Notes under the pieces: generated by a model | Databases searched by the model: none | What the model saw: the letters and a program-made list of their open reading frames with translations, nothing else | What the model was told of the DNA's origin: nothing | Shown: positions 50,926-59,913 of the stretch, one piece after another | How the letters are laid out: the number at the start of each line of letters is the position of its first letter | How positions within the stretch are numbered: the first letter of the stretch is position 1 | Assembly: GCA_963814905.1 (NCBI GenBank) | Contig: CAWFEM010000012.1 | Location: 276,766-340,765, forward strand | From: DASWJZ01 sp963814905 | GTDB lineage: Bacteria > Pseudomonadota > Alphaproteobacteria > Rhizobiales > Afifellaceae | Direction of reading: 5' to 3' | Length of the DNA: 64,000 nucleotides | Position numbers and translations under genes: made by a program

Positions 50926-50926
<1 letters not shown>
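50042..50926 (+). CDS. ABC transporter permease 1 (MalF/UgpA-like)
   Basis: The 294-residue product has six membrane helices. The ATPase-docking EAA loop reads EQAQIDGASRSQIFWYVTLPLL (near residue 185, key EAA-like EQAxxDGA and LPLL). It starts MRSQATGWLLLAPTLAILGV and ends RRGQDTGGD. Its stop overlaps the next start (TGATG), so the two permeases are coupled. It should form a heterodimer with permease 2. Confidence 0.94.
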
Positions 50927-51762
<836 letters not shown>

Positions 51763-51765
51763 CGC

Positions 51766-51999
51766 ATGGCCATCAAGGACCAGCCCGTCGTTGCAGCGCC
51801 GGTCGAGCCGACCATCCATCGGCGCGAGGGCTTCCTGCCGATCACCACGAACGCGTTCGACCGCGGCTTCATCGGCGTGGTGGTGTTCGTCGCCATCCAC
51901 CTCCTGTGGATGCGCTTCCTCGAGCCCTGGGGACTCTCGCTCTACATCGCCACGGCGATCTCGATCGTCCTCGGCGTCTTCATCGTGAAGCGGGGATAA
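51766..51999 (+). CDS. small two-helix membrane protein in the ABC operon
   Basis: The 77-residue product (MAIKDQPVVAAPVEPTIHRR) has a polar N-terminus and two membrane helices (residues 34-50 and 55-73). It starts 3 bases after permease 2. Small membrane proteins occur at this place in several polyol/glycerol ABC operons (compare DUF2160), but this one is not clearly that family. A role in transporter assembly is only inferred from position. Confidence 0.7.
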   Translation: MAIKDQPVVAAPVEPTIHRREGFLPITTNAFDRGFIGVVVFVAIHLLWMRFLEPWGLSLYIATAISIVLGVFIVKRG

Positions 52000-52059
52000 G
52001 ACGTCGCGCGAAAGCGACCACCGGGTGGCAAACGTCATCGCCGAAGGAGACTGAATACC

Positions 52060-52833
52060 GTGTTCATGGAAAAGCTGAAGCTCGACGGCCGCGTCGCGGT
52101 CGTCACCGGGGGAGGGCGCTCGATCGGGCTCTCCTGCTGCCGCGCGCTCGCGGAGGCGGGCGCCAAGGTGGTCATCGCCGACTTCGATGGAAAGGTCGCC
52201 GAAGCGGGTCAGGCGGAGCTCAAGAAGGCAGGCTTCGATGCCGACACCGTGCTGATGGACGTGACCGACTCGGCCCAAGTCGAGAAGGCCGCCGACGAGC
52301 TCGATAAGCGCCACGGCCATGTCGACATCCTCGTCGCCAATGCCGGCATCGCCCGCTCGGGCTTCGCGGCGGAGGAGGTGGAGGACGAGCTTTGGCTCAA
52401 CGTCAACGACGTCAACCTGAACGGCGTCTTCTGGACCAACCGCGCCTTCGGCAAGCGCATGATCAAGCGCAAGAGCGGCGCGATCGTGAATATCGGCTCC
52501 ATGTCCGGCTACATCGTGAACCGGCCGCAGAAGCAGTCCTACTACAACGCCTCCAAGGCCGCGGTTCATCACCTGACCCGCTCGCTCGCGACGGAATGGG
52601 CGGAATATGGCGTGCGCGTGAACGCCGTGGCGCCGACTTACATCGACACGCCGCTTCTCGACACCGTGGAGGGCGCGACGGAGCTGAAGAAGATCTGGAT
52701 CGACGACACGCCGATGCACCGGCTCGGCCGCGTCGACGAGATCGCCTCCGTCGTGCATTTCCTCGCCTCCGATGCGGCGAGCCTCCTGACCGGCTCCATC
52801 GTGCTCGCCGACGGCGGCTTCACGAGCTGGTAG
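52060..52833 (+). CDS. SDR family dehydrogenase in the polyol cluster
   Basis: The 257-residue product starts at GTG (an ATG lies 6 bases later); AAGGAG is 10 bases upstream of the GTG. Cofactor motif GGGRSIGLS near residue 17, NAGIARSG near 92, catalytic Ser in NIGSMSGYIV near 146 and YYNASK near 160-164. The C-terminal GSIVLADGGFTSW is standard. It is likely an NAD-dependent polyol or sugar dehydrogenase (sorbitol/galactitol/threitol type), given the operon. Confidence 0.92.
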   Translation: MFMEKLKLDGRVAVVTGGGRSIGLSCCRALAEAGAKVVIADFDGKVAEAGQAELKKAGFDADTVLMDVTDSAQVEKAADELDKRHGHVDILVANAGIARSGFAAEEVEDELWLNVNDVNLNGVFWTNRAFGKRMIKRKSGAIVNIGSMSGYIVNRPQKQSYYNASKAAVHHLTRSLATEWAEYGVRVNAVAPTYIDTPLLDTVEGATELKKIWIDDTPMHRLGRVDEIASVVHFLASDAASLLTGSIVLADGGFTSW

Positions 52834-52855
52834 AAGGCAAGCGCGCGACGCCGGA

Positions 52856-54475
52856 ATGGCCGAGAAGGGTTACGACTACATCGTCGTCGGTGGCGGCAGT
52901 TCCGGCTGCGTAACCGCTACACGTCTCGTCCGCGATTTCGGCGCGCGCGTTCTTCTGCTTGAGGCCGGGCCGCGAAATTCGCCGCGGCTCCTCGGCATGC
53001 CGGCGGGCTACATGAAGTATCTCGCCAGCGACGCCTTCCTCACCATGCACAGCTCCGTGCCGCAGCCGCAGCTCGACGGCCGCGCGCCGATCATCCCGCA
53101 GGCGCGGCTCCTCGGCGGCGGCAGCGCCGTCAACGCCATGGTCTATATGCGCGGCAACGCGGCCGACTATGACGGATGGGACCGCACGCTCGGGCAAGGC
53201 TCCGGCTGGGGCTATCGCGACCTTCTTCCGCACTTCAAGGCGCTGGAGGACAACGACCACCTCGCCGACGAATTCCACGGCAGCGGCGGCCCCTTGAAGG
53301 TCTCCCATCTCGGCCGTCACGACATCGTCAGCCAGACCTACGTGAAGACGCTGCAGGCGCTCGGCTATTCCTACAATCCGGACTTCAACGGCGCGCATCA
53401 GCGCGGCGTCGGCTTCATGCAGCATACGATCGACGGGCTGGCGCGGAAGCGCTGCAACGCCGTCGACGCTTTCCTCTCGCAGGTCATCGACGACGACCGG
53501 CTGACGCTTCTGACCGAAACGTCCGTCACTGGCATCGTGATGGAGAAGGGCCGCGCCGTCGGCGTCCGCTATCGCCACCGGGGCAGGGCGCACGAAGCGC
53601 GCGCCGACGCCGAGGTCATCCTGACCGCCGGGACTTACGTCACGCCGAAGCTGCTCATGCTCTCCGGCATCGGGCCGGCGGCGCATCTTCGTGAACACGG
53701 TATCGAAGTCGCCGTCGATCTGCCCGGCGTCGGCGCCAACCTGCAGGACCATCACGAGGTGCCGACCATCGCCTCGATCAACAAGCCCTACGGCTATTTC
53801 GGCCAGGATCGCGGGCTGGCGATGCTCAGGAACGGGCTGCAATTTCTTCTCTTCAAGACCGGGCCGGTGACGACGACCGGTGTGGAGGCCTGTGCCTTCA
53901 TCGATCCGCGCGGCACGGAGGAGGAGCCCTCCATCCAGCTCTATTGCGTGCCCTCGGTCTATCTCGACCGAGACGTCTCGGGCGTCGAGCCGTCGCACGG
54001 CGTGACGCTCACCGCCTGCGTGCTGCGCCCCAAGGCGCGCGGCTCGGTGAAGCTGCGCTCCGCCGATCCGGCCGACCTGCCGCTGGTCGACTGCAATTTC
54101 TTCGGCGACCCGGACGACCTCGCCTTGCAGGTGGCGGGCGTCCGCTTCGCGCGCGAGGTGCTGAAGACGGAGCCGCTGGCGGAGTTGATCGAAAGGGAGC
54201 TCTTTCCCGGCAGCGAAAAGGTCAGCGACGCCGACCTTGAGGACCACTGCAGGCGCACGGTCAAGACCAACTACCACCCGGTCGGGACCTGCCGGATGGG
54301 ACCTGAGACCGACCCGATGGCGGTGCTCGACCCAAGGCTCAGGGTGCGCGGCGTCGAGGCGCTTCGCGTCTTCGACTGCTCGATGATGCCGGCGATCGTC
54401 TCCGGCAATACCAACGCCCCGGCGCTGGCGATCGCCGATCGCGCGGTGAAGCTGATGATGGAGCCGAATACCTGA
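52856..54475 (+). CDS. GMC family oxidoreductase (choline/alcohol dehydrogenase-like)
   Basis: The 539-residue product begins with the FAD motif YIVVGGGSSGCVTATRL. GMC signature 1 is LLGGGSAVNAMVYMRGNAADYDGW in outline (near 85), signature 2 ILTAGTYVTPKLLMLSGIG in outline (near 260). The catalytic His region is YHPVGTCRMGPETDPMAV (near 475), and the end is NTNAPALAIADRAVKLM. It oxidises an alcohol group with FAD; the electron acceptor is unknown. It is last in the ABC-SDR operon, 22 bases after the SDR stop. Confidence 0.92.
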   Translation: MAEKGYDYIVVGGGSSGCVTATRLVRDFGARVLLLEAGPRNSPRLLGMPAGYMKYLASDAFLTMHSSVPQPQLDGRAPIIPQARLLGGGSAVNAMVYMRGNAADYDGWDRTLGQGSGWGYRDLLPHFKALEDNDHLADEFHGSGGPLKVSHLGRHDIVSQTYVKTLQALGYSYNPDFNGAHQRGVGFMQHTIDGLARKRCNAVDAFLSQVIDDDRLTLLTETSVTGIVMEKGRAVGVRYRHRGRAHEARADAEVILTAGTYVTPKLLMLSGIGPAAHLREHGIEVAVDLPGVGANLQDHHEVPTIASINKPYGYFGQDRGLAMLRNGLQFLLFKTGPVTTTGVEACAFIDPRGTEEEPSIQLYCVPSVYLDRDVSGVEPSHGVTLTACVLRPKARGSVKLRSADPADLPLVDCNFFGDPDDLALQVAGVRFAREVLKTEPLAELIERELFPGSEKVSDADLEDHCRRTVKTNYHPVGTCRMGPETDPMAVLDPRLRVRGVEALRVFDCSMMPAIVSGNTNAPALAIADRAVKLMMEPNT

Positions 54476-54809
54476 CGTGCGCGGATCCCAATAGGAGATC
54501 ACATCGGCCCTGGCCCCTGAAGCGCACGTGCCGCTTCCCGCCGATGATTAGCCCATTGCAAGGAGTGCGCCCGGCTCGCGCCGAGCATGCGAGCCATTTA
54601 TGCCGTCGCGGTTCCGGCGACGGATCGCGGCCCGCTGATCGAAATCTCGAGCAAAACTGAGAACTCCTGTCCATGGACAGAATCAGCCTCCTGGCCGATG
54701 AGCGGAGTTGCGGCCGAAAGAGGAGGGCTGAAAATGAGCGTCAGACCTGCTTGCGAAGCAAGAAGCGTTGAAGAATTGATGTTCTGAGCGCCTGAGGAAG
54801 TTATTCTGG
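54476..54809. other. intergenic region before the DoxX gene
   Basis: No gene is supported in these 334 bases, which are less GC-rich than their flanks. There is a perfect 14-base palindrome CTGTCCATGGACAG (54667-54680), a candidate operator. A small CTTGC/GCAAG hairpin lies near 54750. A short direct repeat, GCCTGAGGAAG, occurs at about 54790 and 54811, spanning the DoxX start. Confidence 0.5.
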
Positions 54810-55220
54810 ATGCCTGAGGAAGGAATGGCCATGGATTTATTAAAATCGTGTCCTCCTTACTTTCTTAGTCTTCTGCGCTTCATGAGCGGCCTCGTGTTCC
54901 TACAGCATGGCACGTCCAAGTTTCTGGACTTTCCCCACAGCGAATACTCCGGCACTGCGCTCATGAGCATGGACGGAATGGCCGGCGTGATCGAGCTCGT
55001 CGGGGGCGCGTTGATCGTTCTGGGATTGCTCACCCGGCCCGCGGCATTTCTGGCGAGCGGCACCATGGCGGTGGCCTATTTCATGGATCACGCGCCTCAA
55101 AGCTTCTTCCCGCTGGTCAACGGCGGCAACGAGGCCATCCTCTTCTGCTTCGTGTTTCTCTATCTGGTCGCGGCAGGGCCGGGTCCGATCAGCCTCGACA
55201 GACTGCGAGGTGCGGCTTGA
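54810..55220 (+). CDS. DoxX family membrane protein
   Basis: The 136-residue product has four membrane helices. The DoxX pattern is SLLRFMSGLVFLQHGTSKFLDFP in outline (near residue 20), GVIELVGGALIVLGLLTRPAAF (near 59) and AVAYFMDHAPQSFFPLVNGGNEA in outline (near 86). Starts at 54810, 54825 and 54831 are possible; a GAGGAAG stands before both the first and last. DoxX proteins are linked to thiosulfate oxidation or oxidative stress, mostly untested. Confidence 0.9.
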   Translation: MPEEGMAMDLLKSCPPYFLSLLRFMSGLVFLQHGTSKFLDFPHSEYSGTALMSMDGMAGVIELVGGALIVLGLLTRPAAFLASGTMAVAYFMDHAPQSFFPLVNGGNEAILFCFVFLYLVAAGPGPISLDRLRGAA

Positions 55221-55332
55221 GAGACCAAAGGATCGCTTTCAGCCGGCCGCGGGCGGTCCGGAACGCGCTGCGGACACGCCCGGTCCACCGTTGATGGATA
55301 GCCCTTCCATGAAACAAAACCTCGATGGAACA

Positions 55333-55833
55333 ATGAACACTCTCACCACCTTCTTCGTCGCCACAAGCCTCGTCGTCATCTCCGCCGTCGCATCGGCTCA
55401 AGAAGCCAAGCAGGACGAGGGAGACAGATACTGGTCGACCGAATGTACCGGCGCCACCCGCAGCGCTGATGCGCTGACCTGCGCGGCGACGCAAAGCATC
55501 CTCGTCGCCGACACCAAAAAGCTCCTGTTCCAGATCAAGGTTGTCGTCCCGGCCGGCAGCCGTGCTGTGGCGATGAGCCTGCAGGGCCCGCTCAACCTCT
55601 TCCTGCCGGGCGGGTATCAGCTCAGCGTGGATGGCGCGGACGTCGCCAAGGTCGCGGTCAGCAATTGCAACGCGCATGGCTGTTTCGGCGCCGTCAAGCT
55701 GGAGCCGGCGGTGATTGATGCGCTGAAGAGCGGAGAAAACCTCCGGATCGGCTTCCTATCCGGGCCTCAGAAGCCGCAATTTGTCGAGACGCCGCTCGCC
55801 GGGTTCACACGCGCCGTGAACGCGATCGAATGA
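55333..55833 (+). CDS. invasion-associated locus B (IalB) family protein
   Basis: The 166-residue product starts MNTLTTFFVATSLVVISAVA (signal peptide ending near ASA); GATGGA precedes this ATG. The IalB part has TECTGATRSADALTCAATQS with paired Cys, FQIKVVVP, then VSNCNAHGCFGAVKL with the second Cys pair. The family is named after a Bartonella invasion gene, but is widespread in non-pathogenic Hyphomicrobiales. It overlaps the next gene by 4 bases. Confidence 0.88.
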   Translation: MNTLTTFFVATSLVVISAVASAQEAKQDEGDRYWSTECTGATRSADALTCAATQSILVADTKKLLFQIKVVVPAGSRAVAMSLQGPLNLFLPGGYQLSVDGADVAKVAVSNCNAHGCFGAVKLEPAVIDALKSGENLRIGFLSGPQKPQFVETPLAGFTRAVNAIE

Positions 55834-56333
55834 TATTCCGCGGCGTCAGGCAGATGCGTTTCAGGCGCGGCCTCGCAGCGGACCCGGTTGCTCCGGCCTG
55901 TGTCGTCCTCCTGTCTATGCTTTGCACAGCGTCAATGTGCGGCAACGCGTCGGCAGCCTCGGCTCTTACGGGCCACGAGGTGGCACAACAGATCGTTCAG
56001 GCGGCCCGAAACGGACTGAACCCTGTGCCGCTCGCCTTCTTCGGCTCGAAGGTTTGCATCTCTCCGGAGGGAGGCACGGCATATGGCGTCGCGAAAGCTC
56101 TCTTTCCTGACGACGAGCCCGACTTCGTTGAGAGCGACGCCTCGGAGGGCGTTTGGATCATGGTCGTGGTCGGCGCGGACGCCAACCGGATTGAGGCACT
56201 GGCGATCGACCAACGGACCCTTCGCTGGGACGCGCCGGAAGATGTCCCAGTTGCGAGACTCACCCGATGCGTCTCCGCCATCGAAGTGGACCTCTCAGCT
56301 GTGCCCCCAAGAGTGAGCGAATTCCAACCGTGA
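55830..56333 (+). CDS. secreted protein of unknown function
   Basis: The 167-residue product overlaps the IalB stop (ATGA). A hydrophobic stretch near residues 22-44 (CVVLLSMLCTASMCGNASA) acts as a signal peptide after a rather long basic N-terminus, so the true start may be the Met at residue 9. The mature part has GHEVAQQIVQAARNG and a central aspartate-rich loop (FPDDEPDFVESDASEG). No family is recognised. Confidence 0.65.
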   Translation: MIFRGVRQMRFRRGLAADPVAPACVVLLSMLCTASMCGNASAASALTGHEVAQQIVQAARNGLNPVPLAFFGSKVCISPEGGTAYGVAKALFPDDEPDFVESDASEGVWIMVVVGADANRIEALAIDQRTLRWDAPEDVPVARLTRCVSAIEVDLSAVPPRVSEFQP

Positions 56334-56502
56334 GGGCAGGGCTGGCTCACCGATGCGCGGCTCGGCGATAACCGAATCGATATCCACGTCGATCAGGGCC
56401 GGTTCACGCAGATCTGCGAGACGCGTGAATCCCGCAAGCGGGATACGTGCTCACCTCAAGGCCGGTGCCTCGGCCTCCAAGATCGAGGCGGCGCTTCAAT
56501 AG
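56334..56502 (+). pseudogene. decayed coding remnants
   Basis: One frame reads LTDARLGDNRIDIHVDQGRF, which looks like the N-terminus of a cytosine-deaminase-type amidohydrolase. A second frame further on reads SGIRAHLKAGASASKIEAAL followed by a stop at 56502, like the C-terminus of another enzyme. Neither has a complete gene. I take these as scraps left by deletions at the boundary between the IalB genes and the second catabolic cluster. Confidence 0.35.
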
Positions 56503-56517
56503 GCCGCCGGTCGCGGG

Positions 56518-57627
56518 TCAGGTCATCCAGCCGCGCGCTGCGACCGGCCACACCGTCTCCACGCGCCCGCCGCGCATGCCGACATACCAGTCGTAGCGGT
56601 CGACGGTCGGGTCGCAGTGGCCGGGAACGAGCCAGAGCTGCTCGCCGACGCTCGGCCGCTCGGCCGGGTCATCGATCCGAAGCCGTCCGTGCTCGTCGGA
56701 CGCGGCCGTGTAGACAAGGCCCGGCTTGCCCTGCACGAGCGGCAGTCCGCAATCGATCGCCACACCCTTATGGCCGCAGTCTACGATCGCGATGCCGTCC
56801 TGAGCGGCGCTCATCACCGTGGAGAGCACGAAGAGCGACTGCCGGAAGTCCGGCGAGGGATGATTGCGACTGTAGTCGGCGTCCATGAAAAGATAGGAGC
56901 CGGCCTGAATCTCGTTGTACACGCCGCTCGCCGCCTCCAGCGTGAAGGTGCCGGTCCCCGCGCCGCCGACGATCGCACAGTCGAGGCCGATATCGGCGAG
57001 CCCCTCGATCGTGCGGCGCACGCTTTCCACTGCCGCCGCGATATGCGCGTTGCGCTCCTCAGGCTGGCGCAGGTGCTGGGCGACGCCGTCATAGGCCTGC
57101 AGTCCGCCGAAGACGAGGTGCCTGCTCTCGGCGATTCGCATGGCGAGCGCCACCGCCTCCGGCCCAGCCGGAACGCCGCAGCGGCTCGTCCCGACGTCGA
57201 TCTCGACGAGCACCGTGAGCCGCGTGTCCGCGGCCTCGGCCGCCTGGGCGATCAGGTCGATGGCGCCGGCGTCGTCCGCGCAGACTGCGACCTTCGCGAT
57301 GCGGGTGAGGGCGGCGAGGCGCGCGAGCTTCTTCGGCGTCACGACCTCGTTCGACACAAGGATATCCGGCACGCCGGACCAGGCGAGGATTTCCGCCTCG
57401 CCCACTTTCTGCACGCACTGGCCCACTGCGCCGCGCTGCATCTGCCACTGGGCGATGACCGGCGACTTGTGCGTCTTGGCATGCGCGCGCAGCCGGACAT
57501 TGGAGGCGGCGCAGAACGCCGCCATCTTGTCGAGGTTCTCCTCCATCGCGTCGAGATCGACGAGGAGGGCGGGGGTGTCGATTTCGCCGGCGGACATTCC
57601 GGGCTCAGCGGGGGGTCTCTGCAGCAT
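56518..57627 (-). CDS. DSD1/alanine racemase family PLP enzyme (D-threonine aldolase-like)
   Basis: The 369-residue product starts MLQRPPAEPGMSAGEIDTPA, 2 bases after the GMC gene stop. The fold-III PLP Lys lies in RLRAHAKTHKSPVIAQWQ (near residue 51). GIPDILVSNEVV-like, LVEIDVGTSRCGVPAG (near 170) and the metal-binding C-terminal VPGHCDPTVDRYDW (near 340, H-x-C) are typical of DSD1/D-threonine aldolase. It acts on D-hydroxy-amino acids. The amidohydrolase in the same operon suggests use of N-acyl D-amino acids. Confidence 0.9.
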   Translation of the reverse strand: MLQRPPAEPGMSAGEIDTPALLVDLDAMEENLDKMAAFCAASNVRLRAHAKTHKSPVIAQWQMQRGAVGQCVQKVGEAEILAWSGVPDILVSNEVVTPKKLARLAALTRIAKVAVCADDAGAIDLIAQAAEAADTRLTVLVEIDVGTSRCGVPAGPEAVALAMRIAESRHLVFGGLQAYDGVAQHLRQPEERNAHIAAAVESVRRTIEGLADIGLDCAIVGGAGTGTFTLEAASGVYNEIQAGSYLFMDADYSRNHPSPDFRQSLFVLSTVMSAAQDGIAIVDCGHKGVAIDCGLPLVQGKPGLVYTAASDEHGRLRIDDPAERPSVGEQLWLVPGHCDPTVDRYDWYVGMRGGRVETVWPVAARGWMT

Positions 57628-57629
57628 GG

Positions 57630-59258
57630 TCAGGCCGCCACCGCCGGCCGCGTCGTGCGCGACAGCTCCTGGAAGTTGTCGCGGATGTAACCCGCGGCCC
57701 GAAGCGCCAGCGCCGAGATCGTCGGCGTCGGGTTCACCACGCCCCCGGTGGTCAGCACGCTGCCGTCGACGATGAACATGTTGGGCACGTCCCAGGACTG
57801 GTTCCACATGTTCACCACCGACATGTCGGGCGTCTTCCCCATGCGGCAGGTGCCGATCATGTGCCAGGCGGGCGTACGGTAGACGCCGTTCTCGTCGCGG
57901 TAGTCGTGCGGCCGGTACTCGAAGGCGTTCGCCGCCTTGGCGACGTCCTCGATGCGGTCAAGCATGTAGTTCATCATGCGCTTGTCGTTCTCGCCCGGCG
58001 CGTAATGGGTGGATGCGACGGGGATGCCGTCGGAGTCGACGAGCGCGGGGTCGAGCGTCACGCGGTTCTCCGGGTTGGGCAGGTCGTCGCCGATGGCGAA
58101 GAGGCCGATCGAGTGGCCGAAATGGCTCTCGAACCATTTGTGATGGTCGCGGCCCCATGGCGCCCGGCCGGAGGTGAACCATCCGGCGGCCGCCTCGCCG
58201 GCCGACGAGGCGCTGGTGATGCAGTTGAAGTTGAAGCCGTTGACGAAGCCACGCGAGACGTCCGTCTCCGCGAATTGCCGCGAGATCAGCGACGCGACAT
58301 AGCCGGTGTGGCCTTCCACCGGCTCGTCGACCCAGAATTCGCCCGCCACCAGCGTGTGGTGCAGCAGGTTGCGCCCCACCTGGTCCGACTGGTTGGCGAG
58401 ATTGTCGGAGGCGAGCAGGAGCCGCGGTGTGCCGATGCCGTTGGCGGCCACGATGACGACATGCGCCTTCTGGAAGTGCCGGTGACCGGTATTGCGGTCG
58501 ATGTAGAGCGCGCCCGTGGCGCGGCCATCCGCTCCCTTCTCGATCTTCAGGACGCGCGCATTGATGCGGAGCTCCGTGCCGGCCTCCAGCGCCTTCGGCC
58601 AGATCGACATGGAATACTTGCTCATCGAGCCGCGCGGGCAACCGTTGCAGGTGCCGCAGCCGTTGCAGGCCGGGCGGCCGTCATAGTCCTCCGAGACAGT
58701 CCCGGCCTCGACCGGCCACCAGTGCCAGCCGAGCCTGTCGAAGGCGTCGGCGAGCCGCTTCGACACCTTGGACGGCGGCAGCGGCCGCGTCGGACAGGAC
58801 TCGCGCTTCGGCATTGCGGGATCGCCGGCGAGGCCCGAGACGCCGACCAGCCGGTCGGCTGCCTCGTAGAAGGGCGCGAGGTCCTCGTAGGCGATGGGCC
58901 AGTCCGGCTGCAGGCCATGCTCGGTGCCCTTGCGGAAGTCCGACGGCCGGTAGCGCGGCCAGATGGCGCCGTAGACGTTCGTCGAGCCGCCCACGCCGTT
59001 CCACATCAGGATCTGCGAAGAGTCCGACTTCACGGGATAGTCGTCGGCATGGTGGCGCTTGTTGACGTCCGGATTCCAGGTCGTGCGCCGCTGCCACGCC
59101 CAGTCGGTGTGGAGGTGCGGATGGTCGCCCGGCTCGACCCAGGAGCCCTGCTCCAGGCAGACCACGTCGAGCCCGGCCCGGGCGAGCACGAGAGCGGCGA
59201 GCGAGCCGGTCGCGCCGGCGCCGATGACGAGGACGTCGCAGGTTCGTTTCGTGGTCAT
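57630..59258 (-). CDS. GMC oxidoreductase, gluconate 2-dehydrogenase large-subunit-like
   Basis: The 542-residue product begins CDVLVIGAGATGSLAALVLA, with the FAD motif. WNGVGGSTNVYGAIWPRY (near 90) is a GMC signature of the membrane dehydrogenase type. A Cys cluster PACNGCGTCNGCPRG (near 195) could bind an Fe-S centre. The C-terminal half has WHMIGTCRMG (near 480) and NPTPTISALALRAA. It overlaps the small-subunit gene by 4 bases, forming a two-subunit enzyme that probably passes electrons to a cytochrome or quinone. Confidence 0.9.
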   Translation of the reverse strand: MTTKRTCDVLVIGAGATGSLAALVLARAGLDVVCLEQGSWVEPGDHPHLHTDWAWQRRTTWNPDVNKRHHADDYPVKSDSSQILMWNGVGGSTNVYGAIWPRYRPSDFRKGTEHGLQPDWPIAYEDLAPFYEAADRLVGVSGLAGDPAMPKRESCPTRPLPPSKVSKRLADAFDRLGWHWWPVEAGTVSEDYDGRPACNGCGTCNGCPRGSMSKYSMSIWPKALEAGTELRINARVLKIEKGADGRATGALYIDRNTGHRHFQKAHVVIVAANGIGTPRLLLASDNLANQSDQVGRNLLHHTLVAGEFWVDEPVEGHTGYVASLISRQFAETDVSRGFVNGFNFNCITSASSAGEAAAGWFTSGRAPWGRDHHKWFESHFGHSIGLFAIGDDLPNPENRVTLDPALVDSDGIPVASTHYAPGENDKRMMNYMLDRIEDVAKAANAFEYRPHDYRDENGVYRTPAWHMIGTCRMGKTPDMSVVNMWNQSWDVPNMFIVDGSVLTTGGVVNPTPTISALALRAAGYIRDNFQELSRTTRPAVAA

Positions 59259-59809
59259 CGGTCAAGCCCCCAGCGTTCGGTGCGCACCTCGTCCAGCTTA
59301 AGCGAGGAGATGTCGACCGGCTTCACCTCGTCGGTCTTGACGTATTGGCCGCGGCCATGGCGCGGCATGTCCTTGTTGAAGTCGAAGGGCTGCATCGCGT
59401 AGCCGGTGATGTGCGGTCGAAGCGAGTAGGGGCGGCCGATCCGGCGGATCGCCTCCACCACGAACGGGCTGTCGTAATAGGCGATGGTGACGGCCGCGCG
59501 CAGGCGCTCGAAGAGGTCGGGCTCGCCCTTCTCGAAGCGCTCGACGATGGCGACGCGCTCCTCCGCCGATTGACCGGTGAAAGGCCCGCCCGCGGCGATT
59601 ACCGCGTCGGCGATCCGCCCGAGTTCCAGTTCGCCGAACTCCTCTGTCAGCCGCAGCGCCACCAGGCCCTGTACGCCGACCGAGGAGGCGGACGGCCAGC
59701 CGTCCCCGCCGGGGATCAGCTCATCCACCAGGATCGCCAGAAGGGCCGCGCCATCGGCCGGCGGCAGCCCTTGCGAGTTTCTCCGATCGTCCGCGTCAGA
59801 AGTCATCAT
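59255..59809 (-). CDS. gluconate 2-dehydrogenase subunit 3-like protein
   Basis: The 184-residue product has the subunit-3 pattern: LLAILVDELIPGGDGWPSAS (near residue 25) and YYDSPFVVEAIRRIGRPYSLRPHITGYAMQPFD in outline (near 120). No signal peptide is seen, though many members carry a Tat signal that exports the large subunit. It starts inside the stop of an apparent aldehyde-dehydrogenase remnant and overlaps the GMC gene (ATGA). Confidence 0.85.
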   Translation of the reverse strand: MMTSDADDRRNSQGLPPADGAALLAILVDELIPGGDGWPSASSVGVQGLVALRLTEEFGELELGRIADAVIAAGGPFTGQSAEERVAIVERFEKGEPDLFERLRAAVTIAYYDSPFVVEAIRRIGRPYSLRPHITGYAMQPFDFNKDMPRHGRGQYVKTDEVKPVDISSLKLDEVRTERWGLDR

Positions 59810-59913
59810 GCCGCCTCCCGCGGTTTCGCCGAAATCGTAATCATCTTGATCTCCGTCATCGCCTCCAGCGTCTGCATGCCGCCCAGGCGGCCGACGCCGC
59901 TCCTCAGTTCTTG
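59806..59913 (-). pseudogene. C-terminal remnant resembling an aldehyde dehydrogenase
   Basis: The minus strand reads ELRSGVGRLGGMQTLEAMTE then IKMITISAKPREAA and stops at 59806. SGxGRxGG...MTExKxITI is the usual end of aldehyde dehydrogenases. Nothing of the rest of such a gene is present; the frame soon enters the amidohydrolase gene. Only about 35 residues remain, so the assignment is tentative. Confidence 0.45.
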
